DNA of 41,819 nt from NCBI GenBank assembly GCA_017694845.1, contig JADIMI010000008.1, positions 1 to 41,819 of the forward strand, given 5' to 3'. Source of the stretch: Candidatus Cryptobacteroides intestinavium (GTDB lineage: Bacteria; Bacteroidota; Bacteroidia; Bacteroidales; UBA932). Position 1 is the first letter of the stretch. Each line of letters starts with the position of its first letter. The notes under the pieces were generated by a model. That model did no database searches, was not told the origin of the DNA, and saw only the letters and a program-made list of their open reading frames with translations. Both the position numbers and the translations under genes were made by a program. Below are positions 15,699 to 23,315 of this stretch, piece by piece.

Positions 15699-17009
15699 CT
15701 ATCTTCCTATGGAAAGATATCTGAAACCTTCAGCTTCGACCTCCTTCCTTACATAGATATTGCGGCCATCCACAATGACAGGGGCGCGCATCACCTTCTT
15801 CAGCAAAGACCAGGACGGAAGGCGGAACTGTTTCCATTCCGTCACGAGAAGGAGCGCATCCGCTCCATCGGCGGCCTCATACATATCGTCCGTATATACG
15901 ACACTGTCTCCGAGACGTCTGCGGCATTCATCCATCGCCGCCGGATCGAACACGCGGACCGTCGCCCCAGCCTCGAGGAAGTCTGCAATGGCGACAAGAG
16001 ATGCGGCCTCGCGCATATCATCGGTATCAGGCTTGAAAGACAGGCCCCACATCGATATGACCTTGCCTTTCAGGTCGGGATACACTGACCTCACTTTTTC
16101 AGCGAGAATATGTTTCTGCCTGTCATTCACTCTGTCCACGGCCTCTATGACCTGCATCTCGTACCCGTATTCGGCTGCAGTCCTGGCAAGGGCCTTGACA
16201 TCCTTCGGAAAGCAGCTTCCTCCATATCCGCAGCCGGGATACAGGAACTTGGTCCCTATCCTGGCATCCGCCCCTATTCCCTTGCGTACCATATCCACAT
16301 CCGCGCCCACAAGGTCACAGAGGTTCGCGATATCGTTCATAAACGAAATCCTTGTCGCCAGCATTGCGTTGGCTGCATATTTGGTCATCTCCGCGGACGC
16401 TATATCCATGAATATCACCCTGAAATTGTTCAGAAGAAACGGTCTGTAAAGACGGGTCATCAGCTCCCTTGCCCTCTCTGACTCGACTCCGACAACCACC
16501 CTGTCAGGCGACATGAAATCCTTGATCGCCGCACCTTCTTTCAGGAACTCCGGATTGGATGCCACATCAAACGGAATATCAAGACCCCTTCCGGCAAGCT
16601 CTTCCTCTATGACAGCCTTGACTTTCAAGGAAGTGCCCACAGGGACAGTGGACTTGGTGACAAGGAGCACATACCTGTCCATATTGCGCCCTACGGTGCG
16701 GGCGACTTCCAGCACATACGAAAGGTCTGCGCTTCCATCCTCATCGGGAGGCGTCCCGACAGCGCTGAACACTATCTCGACATCCGACAGGCATTCCGTG
16801 AGGTCGGTCGTGAAATGAAGACGTCCGTCCCTTATGTTCCTCTCGACTATCTCGTCCAGACCGGGTTCATATATCGGGATCTCCCCGGAAAGCAGCCTGT
16901 CTATCTTGGCCTTGTCGACATCGACACATGTCACATTGACCCCCATCTCCGCGAAACAGGCCCCGCTGACAAGACCTACATACCCTGTTCCGACTACCGC
17001 TATGTTCAT
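15699..17009 (-). CDS. ugd: UDP-glucose 6-dehydrogenase
   Basis: The enzyme oxidises UDP-glucose to UDP-glucuronate with two NAD+. The 436 residues start with the dinucleotide fold MNIAVVGTGYVGLVSGACFA and AEMGVNVTCVDVD. The conserved EPGLDEIV and TKSTVPVGT follow. The catalytic-cysteine motif is GCGYGGSCFPKDVKAL, and the UDP-binding C-terminal domain has SMWGLSFKPDTDDMREAAS. All motifs are intact and the length is standard. It is 38 bp after rfbB and 20 bp before the glycosyltransferase, so the cluster probably supplies both a rhamnose and a glucuronate donor. Confidence 0.96.
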   Translation of the reverse strand: MNIAVVGTGYVGLVSGACFAEMGVNVTCVDVDKAKIDRLLSGEIPIYEPGLDEIVERNIRDGRLHFTTDLTECLSDVEIVFSAVGTPPDEDGSADLSYVLEVARTVGRNMDRYVLLVTKSTVPVGTSLKVKAVIEEELAGRGLDIPFDVASNPEFLKEGAAIKDFMSPDRVVVGVESERARELMTRLYRPFLLNNFRVIFMDIASAEMTKYAANAMLATRISFMNDIANLCDLVGADVDMVRKGIGADARIGTKFLYPGCGYGGSCFPKDVKALARTAAEYGYEMQVIEAVDRVNDRQKHILAEKVRSVYPDLKGKVISMWGLSFKPDTDDMREAASLVAIADFLEAGATVRVFDPAAMDECRRRLGDSVVYTDDMYEAADGADALLLVTEWKQFRLPSWSLLKKVMRAPVIVDGRNIYVRKEVEAEGFRYLSIGR

Positions 17010-17047
17010 TGTTGTACTGAATTTATATTAACGATATGTCCCGTACA

Positions 17048-18214
17048 TCAGCCACGGTGACCGTACATCGAGTCATAATAGTTCATATAGTCCCCAGATG
17101 TCACATTGTCCAGCCAGTCCTGGTTCTCCAGATACCACCTGACTGTCTTCTCTATCCCCTCCTCGAACTGCAGGCTCGGCTCCCAACCGAGCTTCCGCTG
17201 CAGCTTTGTGGAATCGATGGCATACCTCATATCGTGTCCCTTCCGGTCAGCCACATACGTTATCAGGTCCATATCCTCGCCTTCAGGCCTGCCGAGAAGC
17301 CTGTCGACCGTATTGACCAGCACCTTCACTATGTCTATGTTCTTCCACTCGTTGAACCCGCCTATATTATAAGTCTGCGCCACAGCGCCTTTGTGGAAGA
17401 TCAGGTCTATAGCCCGTGCGTGGTCCTCGACATAGAGCCAGTCCCTCACGTTCTCGCCCCGGCCATAGACAGGAAGAGGCCTGCGGTGGCGTATATTGTT
17501 GATGAACAGCGGAATCAGTTTCTCCGGAAACTGGTATGGGCCGTAATTGTTGGAACAGTTGGTGACTATCACCGGCATTCCGTATGTGTCGTGGAAGGCC
17601 CTGACAAAATGGTCCGAAGATGCCTTGGAGGCTGAATACGGGCTGTGAGGCTGATATCTGGTGTCCTCCCTGAAGAAATCATCCCCGTATGCCAGATGGT
17701 GTATTCCGGAAGATGCCTTTGTGGTGAAAGGAGGGACGACCCCTTCCGGACGGGTGAGCTCCAGCGCACCGTAGACTTCATCCGTGCTTATATGGTAGAA
17801 CCTGCATTCCACCGGATCGTCGCCAGTCCCGTGCACGGCTTTCCAGCCCGTCTCCTCCCACGCGCCCCGTGCCGCCTGCAGCAGGGACAGCGTTCCCATC
17901 ACATTGGTCCGGGCAAAGGTGAAAGGATCCTTGATGCTCCTGTCCACATGACTTTCCGCAGCGAGATGGATCACGCCATCTATATCGTAGGCCTTGAAGA
18001 TTTCACTCACCTTCTGGAAATCACATATGTCTCCCTTGATGAAAGTATAGTTCGGCCTGTCCTCTATGTCTTTCAGATTGGCAAGATTGCCGGCGTATGT
18101 CAATTTGTCAAGATTGATGATCCGGTAGTCACTATGCATATTCACGAACAGCCGCACGACATGGCTGCCGATGAAGCCTGCTCCTCCTGTTATGAGTATG
18201 TTTCTTCTGTACAT
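17048..18214 (-). CDS. rfbB: dTDP-glucose 4,6-dehydratase
   Basis: The second step of dTDP-L-rhamnose synthesis, converting dTDP-glucose to the 4-keto-6-deoxy sugar with bound NAD+. The NAD motif ITGGAGFIGSHVVR is at the N-terminus. The conserved HISTDEVYG segment supplies the catalytic Thr-Asp-Glu, YSASKASSDHFVRA supplies the catalytic Tyr and Lys, and RDWLYVEDHARAI completes the signature. The protein has 388 residues, somewhat longer than the usual 350 or so because of loops around GWKAVHGTGDDP and HHLAYGDDFFREDT. Other family members in Bacteroidetes also show such loops. It is separated from rfbC by 67 bp containing a small hairpin. Confidence 0.96.
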   Translation of the reverse strand: MYRRNILITGGAGFIGSHVVRLFVNMHSDYRIINLDKLTYAGNLANLKDIEDRPNYTFIKGDICDFQKVSEIFKAYDIDGVIHLAAESHVDRSIKDPFTFARTNVMGTLSLLQAARGAWEETGWKAVHGTGDDPVECRFYHISTDEVYGALELTRPEGVVPPFTTKASSGIHHLAYGDDFFREDTRYQPHSPYSASKASSDHFVRAFHDTYGMPVIVTNCSNNYGPYQFPEKLIPLFINNIRHRRPLPVYGRGENVRDWLYVEDHARAIDLIFHKGAVAQTYNIGGFNEWKNIDIVKVLVNTVDRLLGRPEGEDMDLITYVADRKGHDMRYAIDSTKLQRKLGWEPSLQFEEGIEKTVRWYLENQDWLDNVTSGDYMNYYDSMYGHRG

Positions 18215-18263
18215 ATTGCTCTGACGTCTTTCTGACTGTTTTAATATATGAATCTATCAAGAC

Positions 18264-18278
18264 TCCGGCAAAGCCGGG
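18264..18278 (-). promoter_or_regulatory. Short hairpin between rfbC and rfbB
   Basis: CCGGC-AAA-GCCGG (18265-18277) is a perfect 5-bp stem with a 3-nt loop, extended by one G-T pair. It lies within the longest gap of the sugar gene cluster. No T tract follows on the minus strand, so full termination is unlikely; it may stabilise mRNA ends or attenuate. Confidence 0.35.
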
Positions 18279-18281
18279 GCA

Positions 18282-18851
18282 TCAATACAGATTCTCACCG
18301 TAAATGAACGGGGAATCCATATCTTTCAGCCGGGGATGACTGCGGTCCTTGTCGGAGAGCAGTATGGCTTCTGCAGGGATTTTCCAGTCGATCCCTATAT
18401 CCGGATCATCCCAGGCGATGGCCCCTTCGCTCTGAGGGGCATAGAAACTGTCGCACTTATACTGGAAGACAGCCTCATCGGAAAGGACGCTGAACCCGTG
18501 GGCAAACCCTCTCGGAATGAAAAACTGCCTGTGGTTGTCACCGGTCAGTTCCACGGCCACATATCTGCCGTATGAAGGCGACCCCTTCCTGATATCCACC
18601 GCAACATCCAGCACCGCTCCTCTGATCACCCTCACAAGCTTGCTCTGGCTGAACGGCGGTTTCTGGAAATGCAGGCCTCTGAGAACCCCATATACGGATC
18701 TGCTTTCATTGTCCTGGACGAAATGCACTTCTTTCACATTCGAACAGAAATCCCTTTCGGAAAAGGATTCGAAGAAATATCCTCTCGCATCCCGGAAGAT
18801 GCGGGGCTCGATAATGAGAGGGCCTTCGATTTCAGTCTTTATTACTTCCAT
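18282..18851 (-). CDS. rfbC: dTDP-4-dehydrorhamnose 3,5-epimerase
   Basis: The third step of dTDP-L-rhamnose synthesis, epimerising the keto sugar at C3 and C5. The 189-residue cupin carries FRDARGYFFESFSERDF, QDNESRSVYGVLRGLHFQ with the catalytic His, and the later FIPRGFAHGFSVLSDEAVFQYKC signature with the catalytic Tyr. Length and motifs are standard. The start MEVIKTEIEGPLIIEPRIF is only 11 bp after the rfbD stop, and that gap follows on from a repeat element. Confidence 0.96.
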   Translation of the reverse strand: MEVIKTEIEGPLIIEPRIFRDARGYFFESFSERDFCSNVKEVHFVQDNESRSVYGVLRGLHFQKPPFSQSKLVRVIRGAVLDVAVDIRKGSPSYGRYVAVELTGDNHRQFFIPRGFAHGFSVLSDEAVFQYKCDSFYAPQSEGAIAWDDPDIGIDWKIPAEAILLSDKDRSHPRLKDMDSPFIYGENLY

Positions 18852-18862
18852 TTTTCAATTTT

Positions 18863-19912
18863 TTATATTTCAGATCCTTCGCTGCGCTCAGGATGACAGA
18901 GGGTGGAGGCAGGATGACAGGAAACGGGTTCTGCTTCAGATCCTTCGCTGCGCTCAGGATGACAAAGGGCGGAGGCAGGATGACAGGGGGCGGGTTCAGG
19001 AGGGCAAGGGGACATCCTGGTGATACAGTCTTTCAGAGAGTCCATCCAGTACGGCACCTCAAGACCGAATGTCTCCTTGACAAGGCTCTTGTCAAGGACA
19101 GAATAATGAGGACGTCTCACCCTGCTCGGAAACTCCTCGCTGTGACACGGGCTGATCCTGCAGCAATGCCCCGTTGCCGTTCCCGGCCCGTTGCCGGACA
19201 GGTCCCTGATCGCGACCGCGAAATCATACCACGAGCACACACCCTCGTTGCTGTAATGGTATATACCGCAACGGTCCAGCAGACCTTTATCTATTATATG
19301 CACTATGGCAGATGCAAGGTCCGCAGCATACGTCGGTGAACCTGTCTGGTCGAATACCACATTCAGGGAATCCCGTCTGGATGTCAGATCCAGCATCGTC
19401 TTCATGAAATTCTTCCCGTACGGGGAATAAAGCCAGGCTGTCCTGATTATTATATATCTGCATCCCGATGCAGCCACCGCCTTCTCCCCTGCCAGCTTCG
19501 TCTCCCCGTAGACGCTTTCCGGAGCTGCGGGGCAGTCCTCCCTGTACGGGACACAGGCATCTCCTCCGAACACATAGTCCGTAGAGATGTGTATCAGAAC
19601 CGCACCGCAGCAGAGAGCCGCAGATGCGAGATTCTCAGGACCTGTACAGTTGAGAAGTGCGGCCGTCTTCGGGTCATCCTCCGCCCTGTCCACATTGGTA
19701 TACGCCGCACAGTTCACTATCACATCAGCATTGCAGTCCATGGCTTTCTTCCTGACGGCATCGGCATCCGTTATGTCCAGATATTCCGTCCGCGACCCTT
19801 CCTTTCCGCTGACATCAGTGAATATGAACCTGTGAGAAACGGCTCCGCTGTCCGCGATATTCCTCAGTTCACTGCCGAGCTGTCCATCAGCCCCTGTAAC
19901 CAATATATTCAT
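18863..19912 (-). CDS. rfbD: dTDP-4-dehydrorhamnose reductase with repeat-derived C-terminal tail
   Basis: The last step of dTDP-L-rhamnose synthesis, an NAD(P)H-dependent reduction. MNILVTGADGQLGSELR is the nucleotide motif. STDYVFGG and SVYGETKLAGEKAV carry the SDR Thr and the Tyr-x3-Lys pair. IIRTAWLYSPYGKNFMKTM is also typical. The frame is open to 19960, but the conserved N-terminus begins at 19912, leaving 13 bp after rfbA. The domain ends around residue 300 (WMDSLKDCITRM). The remaining 49 residues, with CHPERSEGSE twice and CHPAS twice, are the translation of tandem intergenic repeats. The enzyme core is complete, so it is likely active. Confidence 0.94.
   Translation of the reverse strand: MNILVTGADGQLGSELRNIADSGAVSHRFIFTDVSGKEGSRTEYLDITDADAVRKKAMDCNADVIVNCAAYTNVDRAEDDPKTAALLNCTGPENLASAALCCGAVLIHISTDYVFGGDACVPYREDCPAAPESVYGETKLAGEKAVAASGCRYIIIRTAWLYSPYGKNFMKTMLDLTSRRDSLNVVFDQTGSPTYAADLASAIVHIIDKGLLDRCGIYHYSNEGVCSWYDFAVAIRDLSGNGPGTATGHCCRISPCHSEEFPSRVRRPHYSVLDKSLVKETFGLEVPYWMDSLKDCITRMSPCPPEPAPCHPASALCHPERSEGSEAEPVSCHPASTLCHPERSEGSEI
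18868..19000. repeat. Tandem repeat (CAGATCCTTCGCTGCGCTCAG family) inside the rfbD 3' end
   Basis: Two units with CAGATCCTTCGCTGCGCTCA and GGATGACA start at 18871 and 18937, a 66-bp period. Extra copies of the AGGATGACAG end occur at 18911 and about 18975. Each full unit can form an ATCCT/AGGAT stem. Read on the minus strand in the rfbD frame, the unit encodes CHPERSEGSE. A diverged version lies at 9820-9945 and a degenerate one near 8341-8385. Confidence 0.85.
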
Positions 19913-19925
19913 TCGCAATCTGTTT

Positions 19926-20828
19926 TCACCCGTTTTTCTGACCGGAGTCTTCACGTTCATCTATAACCTTGAGCAGATACTGCCCGTACTGGTTCTTGAG
20001 CATAGGAGCCGCAAGTTCTCTCATTTTTTCTGCGGTTATCCAGCCTTTCGTATAGGCTATGTCCTCCAGACATGCTATCTTCAGTCCCTGACGCTTCTCG
20101 ATTGTCTCGATATACACAGAGGCTTCAGCCAGAGAGTCACAGGTGCCTGTATCAAGCCAGGCGAAACCGCGGCCGAGATTCTGCACTTTCAGGTCGCCAT
20201 CCTCGAGGAATCTCTGGTTGACGGATGTTATCTCCAGCTCCCCTCTGGCGGAAGGGGTTATGTGCCGGGCGATGTCCACGACCCTGTTAGGATAGAAATA
20301 AAGGCCCGTGACAGCATAGTTCGACTTCGGCCTGGCCGGCTTCTCCTCGATGCTCAGGCAGTTGCCATCGGCATCGAACTCAGCCACCCCGTACCGGCCC
20401 GGATCGCTCACCCAATATCCGAAGACTGTAGCCTTGCCTTCATTCTCCGCAGCACGGACAGCCTCCCTGAGCATCTTCCCGAATCCGTTCCCGTGAAAAA
20501 TATTGTCCCCCAGCACCAGACATACACAGTCATCCCCGATAAAATCAGCCCCTATTATAAATGCCTGGGCAAGGCCATCCGGAGAAGGCTGCTCGGCATA
20601 GCTGAATCTTACACCGTAGTCGTCTCCATCACCGAGCAGCCTCCTGAAGCCAGGAAGATCCTCCGGCGTGGAAATGACAAGTATATCCCTTATACCGGCC
20701 TGCATAAGGACGGATATGGGATAATACACCATCGGCTTGTCAAAAATCGGTATCAGCTGCTTGCTGATACCCTTGGTTATCGGATAAAGCCGCGTGCCGC
20801 TTCCTCCGGCGAGTACAATACCTTTCAT
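19926..20828 (-). CDS. rfbA: Glucose-1-phosphate thymidylyltransferase
   Basis: The first step of dTDP-L-rhamnose synthesis, joining dTTP and glucose-1-phosphate. The 300-residue protein begins [20 protein letters not shown], then [20 protein letters not shown], the pyrophosphorylase signature with catalytic Arg and Lys. [13 protein letters not shown] holds the metal-binding Asp, and the sugar-binding [19 protein letters not shown] segment follows. Motifs and length are standard. It lies 12 bp after the PHP phosphatase and 13 bp before rfbD. Confidence 0.97.
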   Translation of the reverse strand: MKGIVLAGGSGTRLYPITKGISKQLIPIFDKPMVYYPISVLMQAGIRDILVISTPEDLPGFRRLLGDGDDYGVRFSYAEQPSPDGLAQAFIIGADFIGDDCVCLVLGDNIFHGNGFGKMLREAVRAAENEGKATVFGYWVSDPGRYGVAEFDADGNCLSIEEKPARPKSNYAVTGLYFYPNRVVDIARHITPSARGELEITSVNQRFLEDGDLKVQNLGRGFAWLDTGTCDSLAEASVYIETIEKRQGLKIACLEDIAYTKGWITAEKMRELAAPMLKNQYGQYLLKVIDEREDSGQKNG

Positions 20829-20840
20829 AATGTCATCACA

Positions 20841-21560
20841 TCAGTTAACTATATCAGACATATCTTCTATCCTTTTTACATCCTTCCTCTCCAGGGATTT
20901 TTCCGAGTACATCCTTCTGACCGCGTGAAAGCTGTGGCAGTCAGATCCGACATATGAATACATCCCGTCCGCGAGAAGTTTCCTGGCCTTGTCGCGTTCC
21001 GTGCGTCCATAGCAGCCTATCAGAGACGGGAGATTCATCTGGAGCCTCACGCCCATATCCGCAAGCCGCCCATAGTCCTTCATCTCCATATACCTGTACC
21101 GTTCCGGATGAGCAAGCAGAGGCCTGTAACCGGCCCTCATCACAGCATCCAGGATCTCGGGCAGCCTGTACGGGGCAGACCAGATGGATGTCTCCATCAG
21201 CACCATATTGTCCTCCATACACAGCAGGTCGCCTTCTTCCAGACGTCTCTCGAACAGATTGTCTATCATATATTCCGCGGCCAGATGCATAGAGATCCCG
21301 CCGGTATCGGCAACGGATACCAGGCCGTCAAAACGGGAACGCAGCGCCGCCGTCGTGTTCGGGATGTCCTCCATGATATGGGGCGTAAGCCAGAGGGCTC
21401 TCAACCCGAGCCCGCGCATCCATGCCAATATGGCAAGGGAATCCTCCTCCGTCCTCACTCCATCATCCACACCATACAATATATGGGAATGCCTGTCCTC
21501 GACCTTTGCGAGAATCCCGCTCTCCAGCACGGAGCATTTTCTGTTGAAGATACTGAACAT
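20841..21560 (-). CDS. PHP-type protein-tyrosine phosphatase (CpsB/YwqE-like)
   Basis: A 239-residue metal-dependent phosphatase of the PHP superfamily that in capsule systems dephosphorylates a tyrosine kinase. Metal ligands are visible in DRHSHILYGVDDG, in LTPHIMEDIPN, in HLAAEYMID, in LLAHPERYRY and in YVGSDCHSFHA. It differs from the canonical N-terminus DIHCHILPGIDDG only by conservative changes. It lies between rnhA and rfbA with gaps of 9 and 12 bp, which ties it to glycan production. The matching Wzc-type kinase is not in the window. The role is inferred from the family and the context. Confidence 0.88.
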   Translation of the reverse strand: MFSIFNRKCSVLESGILAKVEDRHSHILYGVDDGVRTEEDSLAILAWMRGLGLRALWLTPHIMEDIPNTTAALRSRFDGLVSVADTGGISMHLAAEYMIDNLFERRLEEGDLLCMEDNMVLMETSIWSAPYRLPEILDAVMRAGYRPLLAHPERYRYMEMKDYGRLADMGVRLQMNLPSLIGCYGRTERDKARKLLADGMYSYVGSDCHSFHAVRRMYSEKSLERKDVKRIEDMSDIVN

Positions 21561-21569
21561 TTACGCTAT

Positions 21570-22070
21570 CTACTGTATATTCTGCAACTGCTCAAATCCG
21601 GTGTCCGGAGGCAGGACGGCACCGTTCCTTGCGGCGACAGACCCGGCGGCCACCGCCAGGGCATCACACCGTTCATTCTCCGGGTGGCCGTTATGTCCCC
21701 GTATCCAGTGGAACGCGACACGGTGTCTGCGGTACAGAGGAAGAAACCTCCGCCACAGGTCAGGATTCTTCACTTTGGCAAAGCCCTTCTTCTCCCAGCC
21801 CTCCAGCCAGCCCTTGTTCACCGCATTCACCACATAGCTCGAATCGCTGTATACCTGCACCTCCGCATTCTGCCACCGGATAGCCTCCAGTCCGATGATC
21901 ACCGCGAGCAGCTCCATCCTGTTGTTGGTAGTCACCGCAAAGCCTCCGGACATTTCCTTGACCATACCGGCACATTTCAGCACCACGCCATAGCCCCCGG
22001 GGCCGGGATTGCCGCTGGATGACCCGTCTGTGTACAGATAGATCGGAGGTCTGGACTGCATCTCTGCCAT
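21570..22070 (-). CDS. rnhA: Ribonuclease HI
   Basis: A 166-residue RNase H that cuts the RNA strand of RNA-DNA hybrids. The four acidic active-site residues are present: Asp in YLYTDGSSSGNPGPGGYG, Glu in TTNNRMELLAVIIGLEAI, Asp in VYSDSSYVVNAVNKGWLEGW, and Asp in HPENERCDALA, with the catalytic His in HWIRGHNGH. There is no N-terminal hybrid-binding domain. The first ATG or the second (MQSRPP, 9 bp later) may be used. It is 7 bp after pdxA and 9 bp before the phosphatase gene, so it is probably co-transcribed with the sugar genes although functionally unrelated. Confidence 0.95.
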   Translation of the reverse strand: MAEMQSRPPIYLYTDGSSSGNPGPGGYGVVLKCAGMVKEMSGGFAVTTNNRMELLAVIIGLEAIRWQNAEVQVYSDSSYVVNAVNKGWLEGWEKKGFAKVKNPDLWRRFLPLYRRHRVAFHWIRGHNGHPENERCDALAVAAGSVAARNGAVLPPDTGFEQLQNIQ

Positions 22071-22077
22071 CTTGTCC

Positions 22078-23163
22078 CTATTCTATTATTCTCCCGCCTT
22101 TCGGACGTATCTCCGTATCAGGCATCCGGACATTCATCTTCCCCGCGATGAGTTCATCATAGGCCTCCCTGTGGTTGAAGATGTCTATCGCCGTGTAAAT
22201 GGATGACATCATAGACCGCGGGTCAGCCATATCCCTTCCTGCCATCTCGTATGCCGTACCGTGGTCCGGAGAAGTCCGCACAATCGGAAGCCCGGCCGTA
22301 TAGTTCACCCCGAGCTCGAATGCGAGCGCCTTGAACGGAGTAAGCCCCTGGTCGTGGTACATGGCAAGTATCGCATCGTATCTGCTGTAGTTGCCGAGTC
22401 CGAAGAAGCCGTCCGGAGAATACGGGCCGAACGCAAGGATACCCTCCGACATCGCCTCCTGCACCGCAGGCAGGATGATCTCATGTTCCTCATCTCCGAG
22501 CAGGCCGCCATCTCCGCAATGCGGATTCAGCCCGAGCACGGCTATCTTCGGGGAATGTATCCCGAAATCCCTCTCAAGAGAATGCTTCATCAGACGGAGT
22601 TTCTTGAGAATCAGATCCTTTGAAAGCACCGAAGGCACATCCTTCAAAGGAATATGTCCTGTGACCACCCCTACCTTGAGCTGGTCGCTGACCATGATCA
22701 TTGCGACATCATCCACGCCGAACTCCTTCTGGAGATATTCAGTATGACCCGTGTAGCCGAATCCTTCATTGACCATCGCCCTCTTGTTGATGGGCGCCGT
22801 CACGAGCACATCGATATATCCGTTACGTATATCCTCGACAGCCCTCTGCAGCGAGGTCATCGCCGACTTCGCGGATTCGGGTGTGGCCTGGCCCGGCTCG
22901 ACGAACACATTGTCAGGAAGACAGTTGACTATATTTATCCTTTTCTGGTGGACATCATAGGCAGATGTGATCACATTTGTATTCACCGGCTGGTCAAGAT
23001 TGTGGATCTGTTTACGGTAGAACCCGTAGATCTTGGATGATCCGTATATGACCGGAGTGCACAGATCAAGCATTCTCTCATCTGCAAGAGCCTTGATGAT
23101 AACCTCGTATCCTATGCCGTTCCCGTCGCCCTGAGTTATTCCTACGACTAGTTTCTTTCCCAT
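22078..23163 (-). CDS. pdxA: 4-hydroxythreonine-4-phosphate dehydrogenase
   Basis: The enzyme oxidises 4-phosphohydroxy-L-threonine in the DXP-independent-of-PLP-synthase route to pyridoxine phosphate. The 361-residue protein has GITQGDGNGIGYEVIIKAL at its start, VTAPINKRAMVNEGFGYTGHTEYL in the middle with substrate and metal His residues, GLNPHCGDGGLLGDEE, and YHDQGLTPFKALAFE at the C-terminal metal site. All are PdxA signatures. The frame is open to 23199, but that ATG lies in the -7 box, so MGKKLVVGIT at 23163 is the start. It is the first gene of the minus-strand cluster and diverges from recG. Confidence 0.95.
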   Translation of the reverse strand: MGKKLVVGITQGDGNGIGYEVIIKALADERMLDLCTPVIYGSSKIYGFYRKQIHNLDQPVNTNVITSAYDVHQKRINIVNCLPDNVFVEPGQATPESAKSAMTSLQRAVEDIRNGYIDVLVTAPINKRAMVNEGFGYTGHTEYLQKEFGVDDVAMIMVSDQLKVGVVTGHIPLKDVPSVLSKDLILKKLRLMKHSLERDFGIHSPKIAVLGLNPHCGDGGLLGDEEHEIILPAVQEAMSEGILAFGPYSPDGFFGLGNYSRYDAILAMYHDQGLTPFKALAFELGVNYTAGLPIVRTSPDHGTAYEMAGRDMADPRSMMSSIYTAIDIFNHREAYDELIAGKMNVRMPDTEIRPKGGRIIE

Positions 23164-23196
23164 AGCTTTTCCTATATTTCCTGTATTGTCAACCTG

Positions 23197-23204
23197 CAAA
23201 GTTA
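23197..23204 (-). promoter_or_regulatory. -7 box of the pdxA promoter
   Basis: TAACTTTG on the minus strand is an exact TAnnTTTG match, placed 33 bp before the pdxA ATG. No TTG at the usual 19-20 bp spacing is seen. As the following nine genes have gaps of at most 67 bp, it may serve the whole pdxA-to-flippase cluster. Confidence 0.6.
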
Positions 23205-23254
23205 ACTATTTTTTAACAGTATTGCGCATCGTACAGACAAGAATCCGTACCGGA

Positions 23255-23285
23255 TTGGGAAATCCGGAATTATGGAGTAATTTTG
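23255..23285 (+). promoter_or_regulatory. recG promoter
   Basis: TTG (23255-23257), 20 bp, then TAATTTTG (23278-23285), an exact -7 box. The recG ATG lies 30 bp beyond. It faces away from the pdxA promoter. Confidence 0.75.
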
Positions 23286-23315
23286 CAGCAAAAGCTCCGG
23301 TAATCGACAAGAGAT

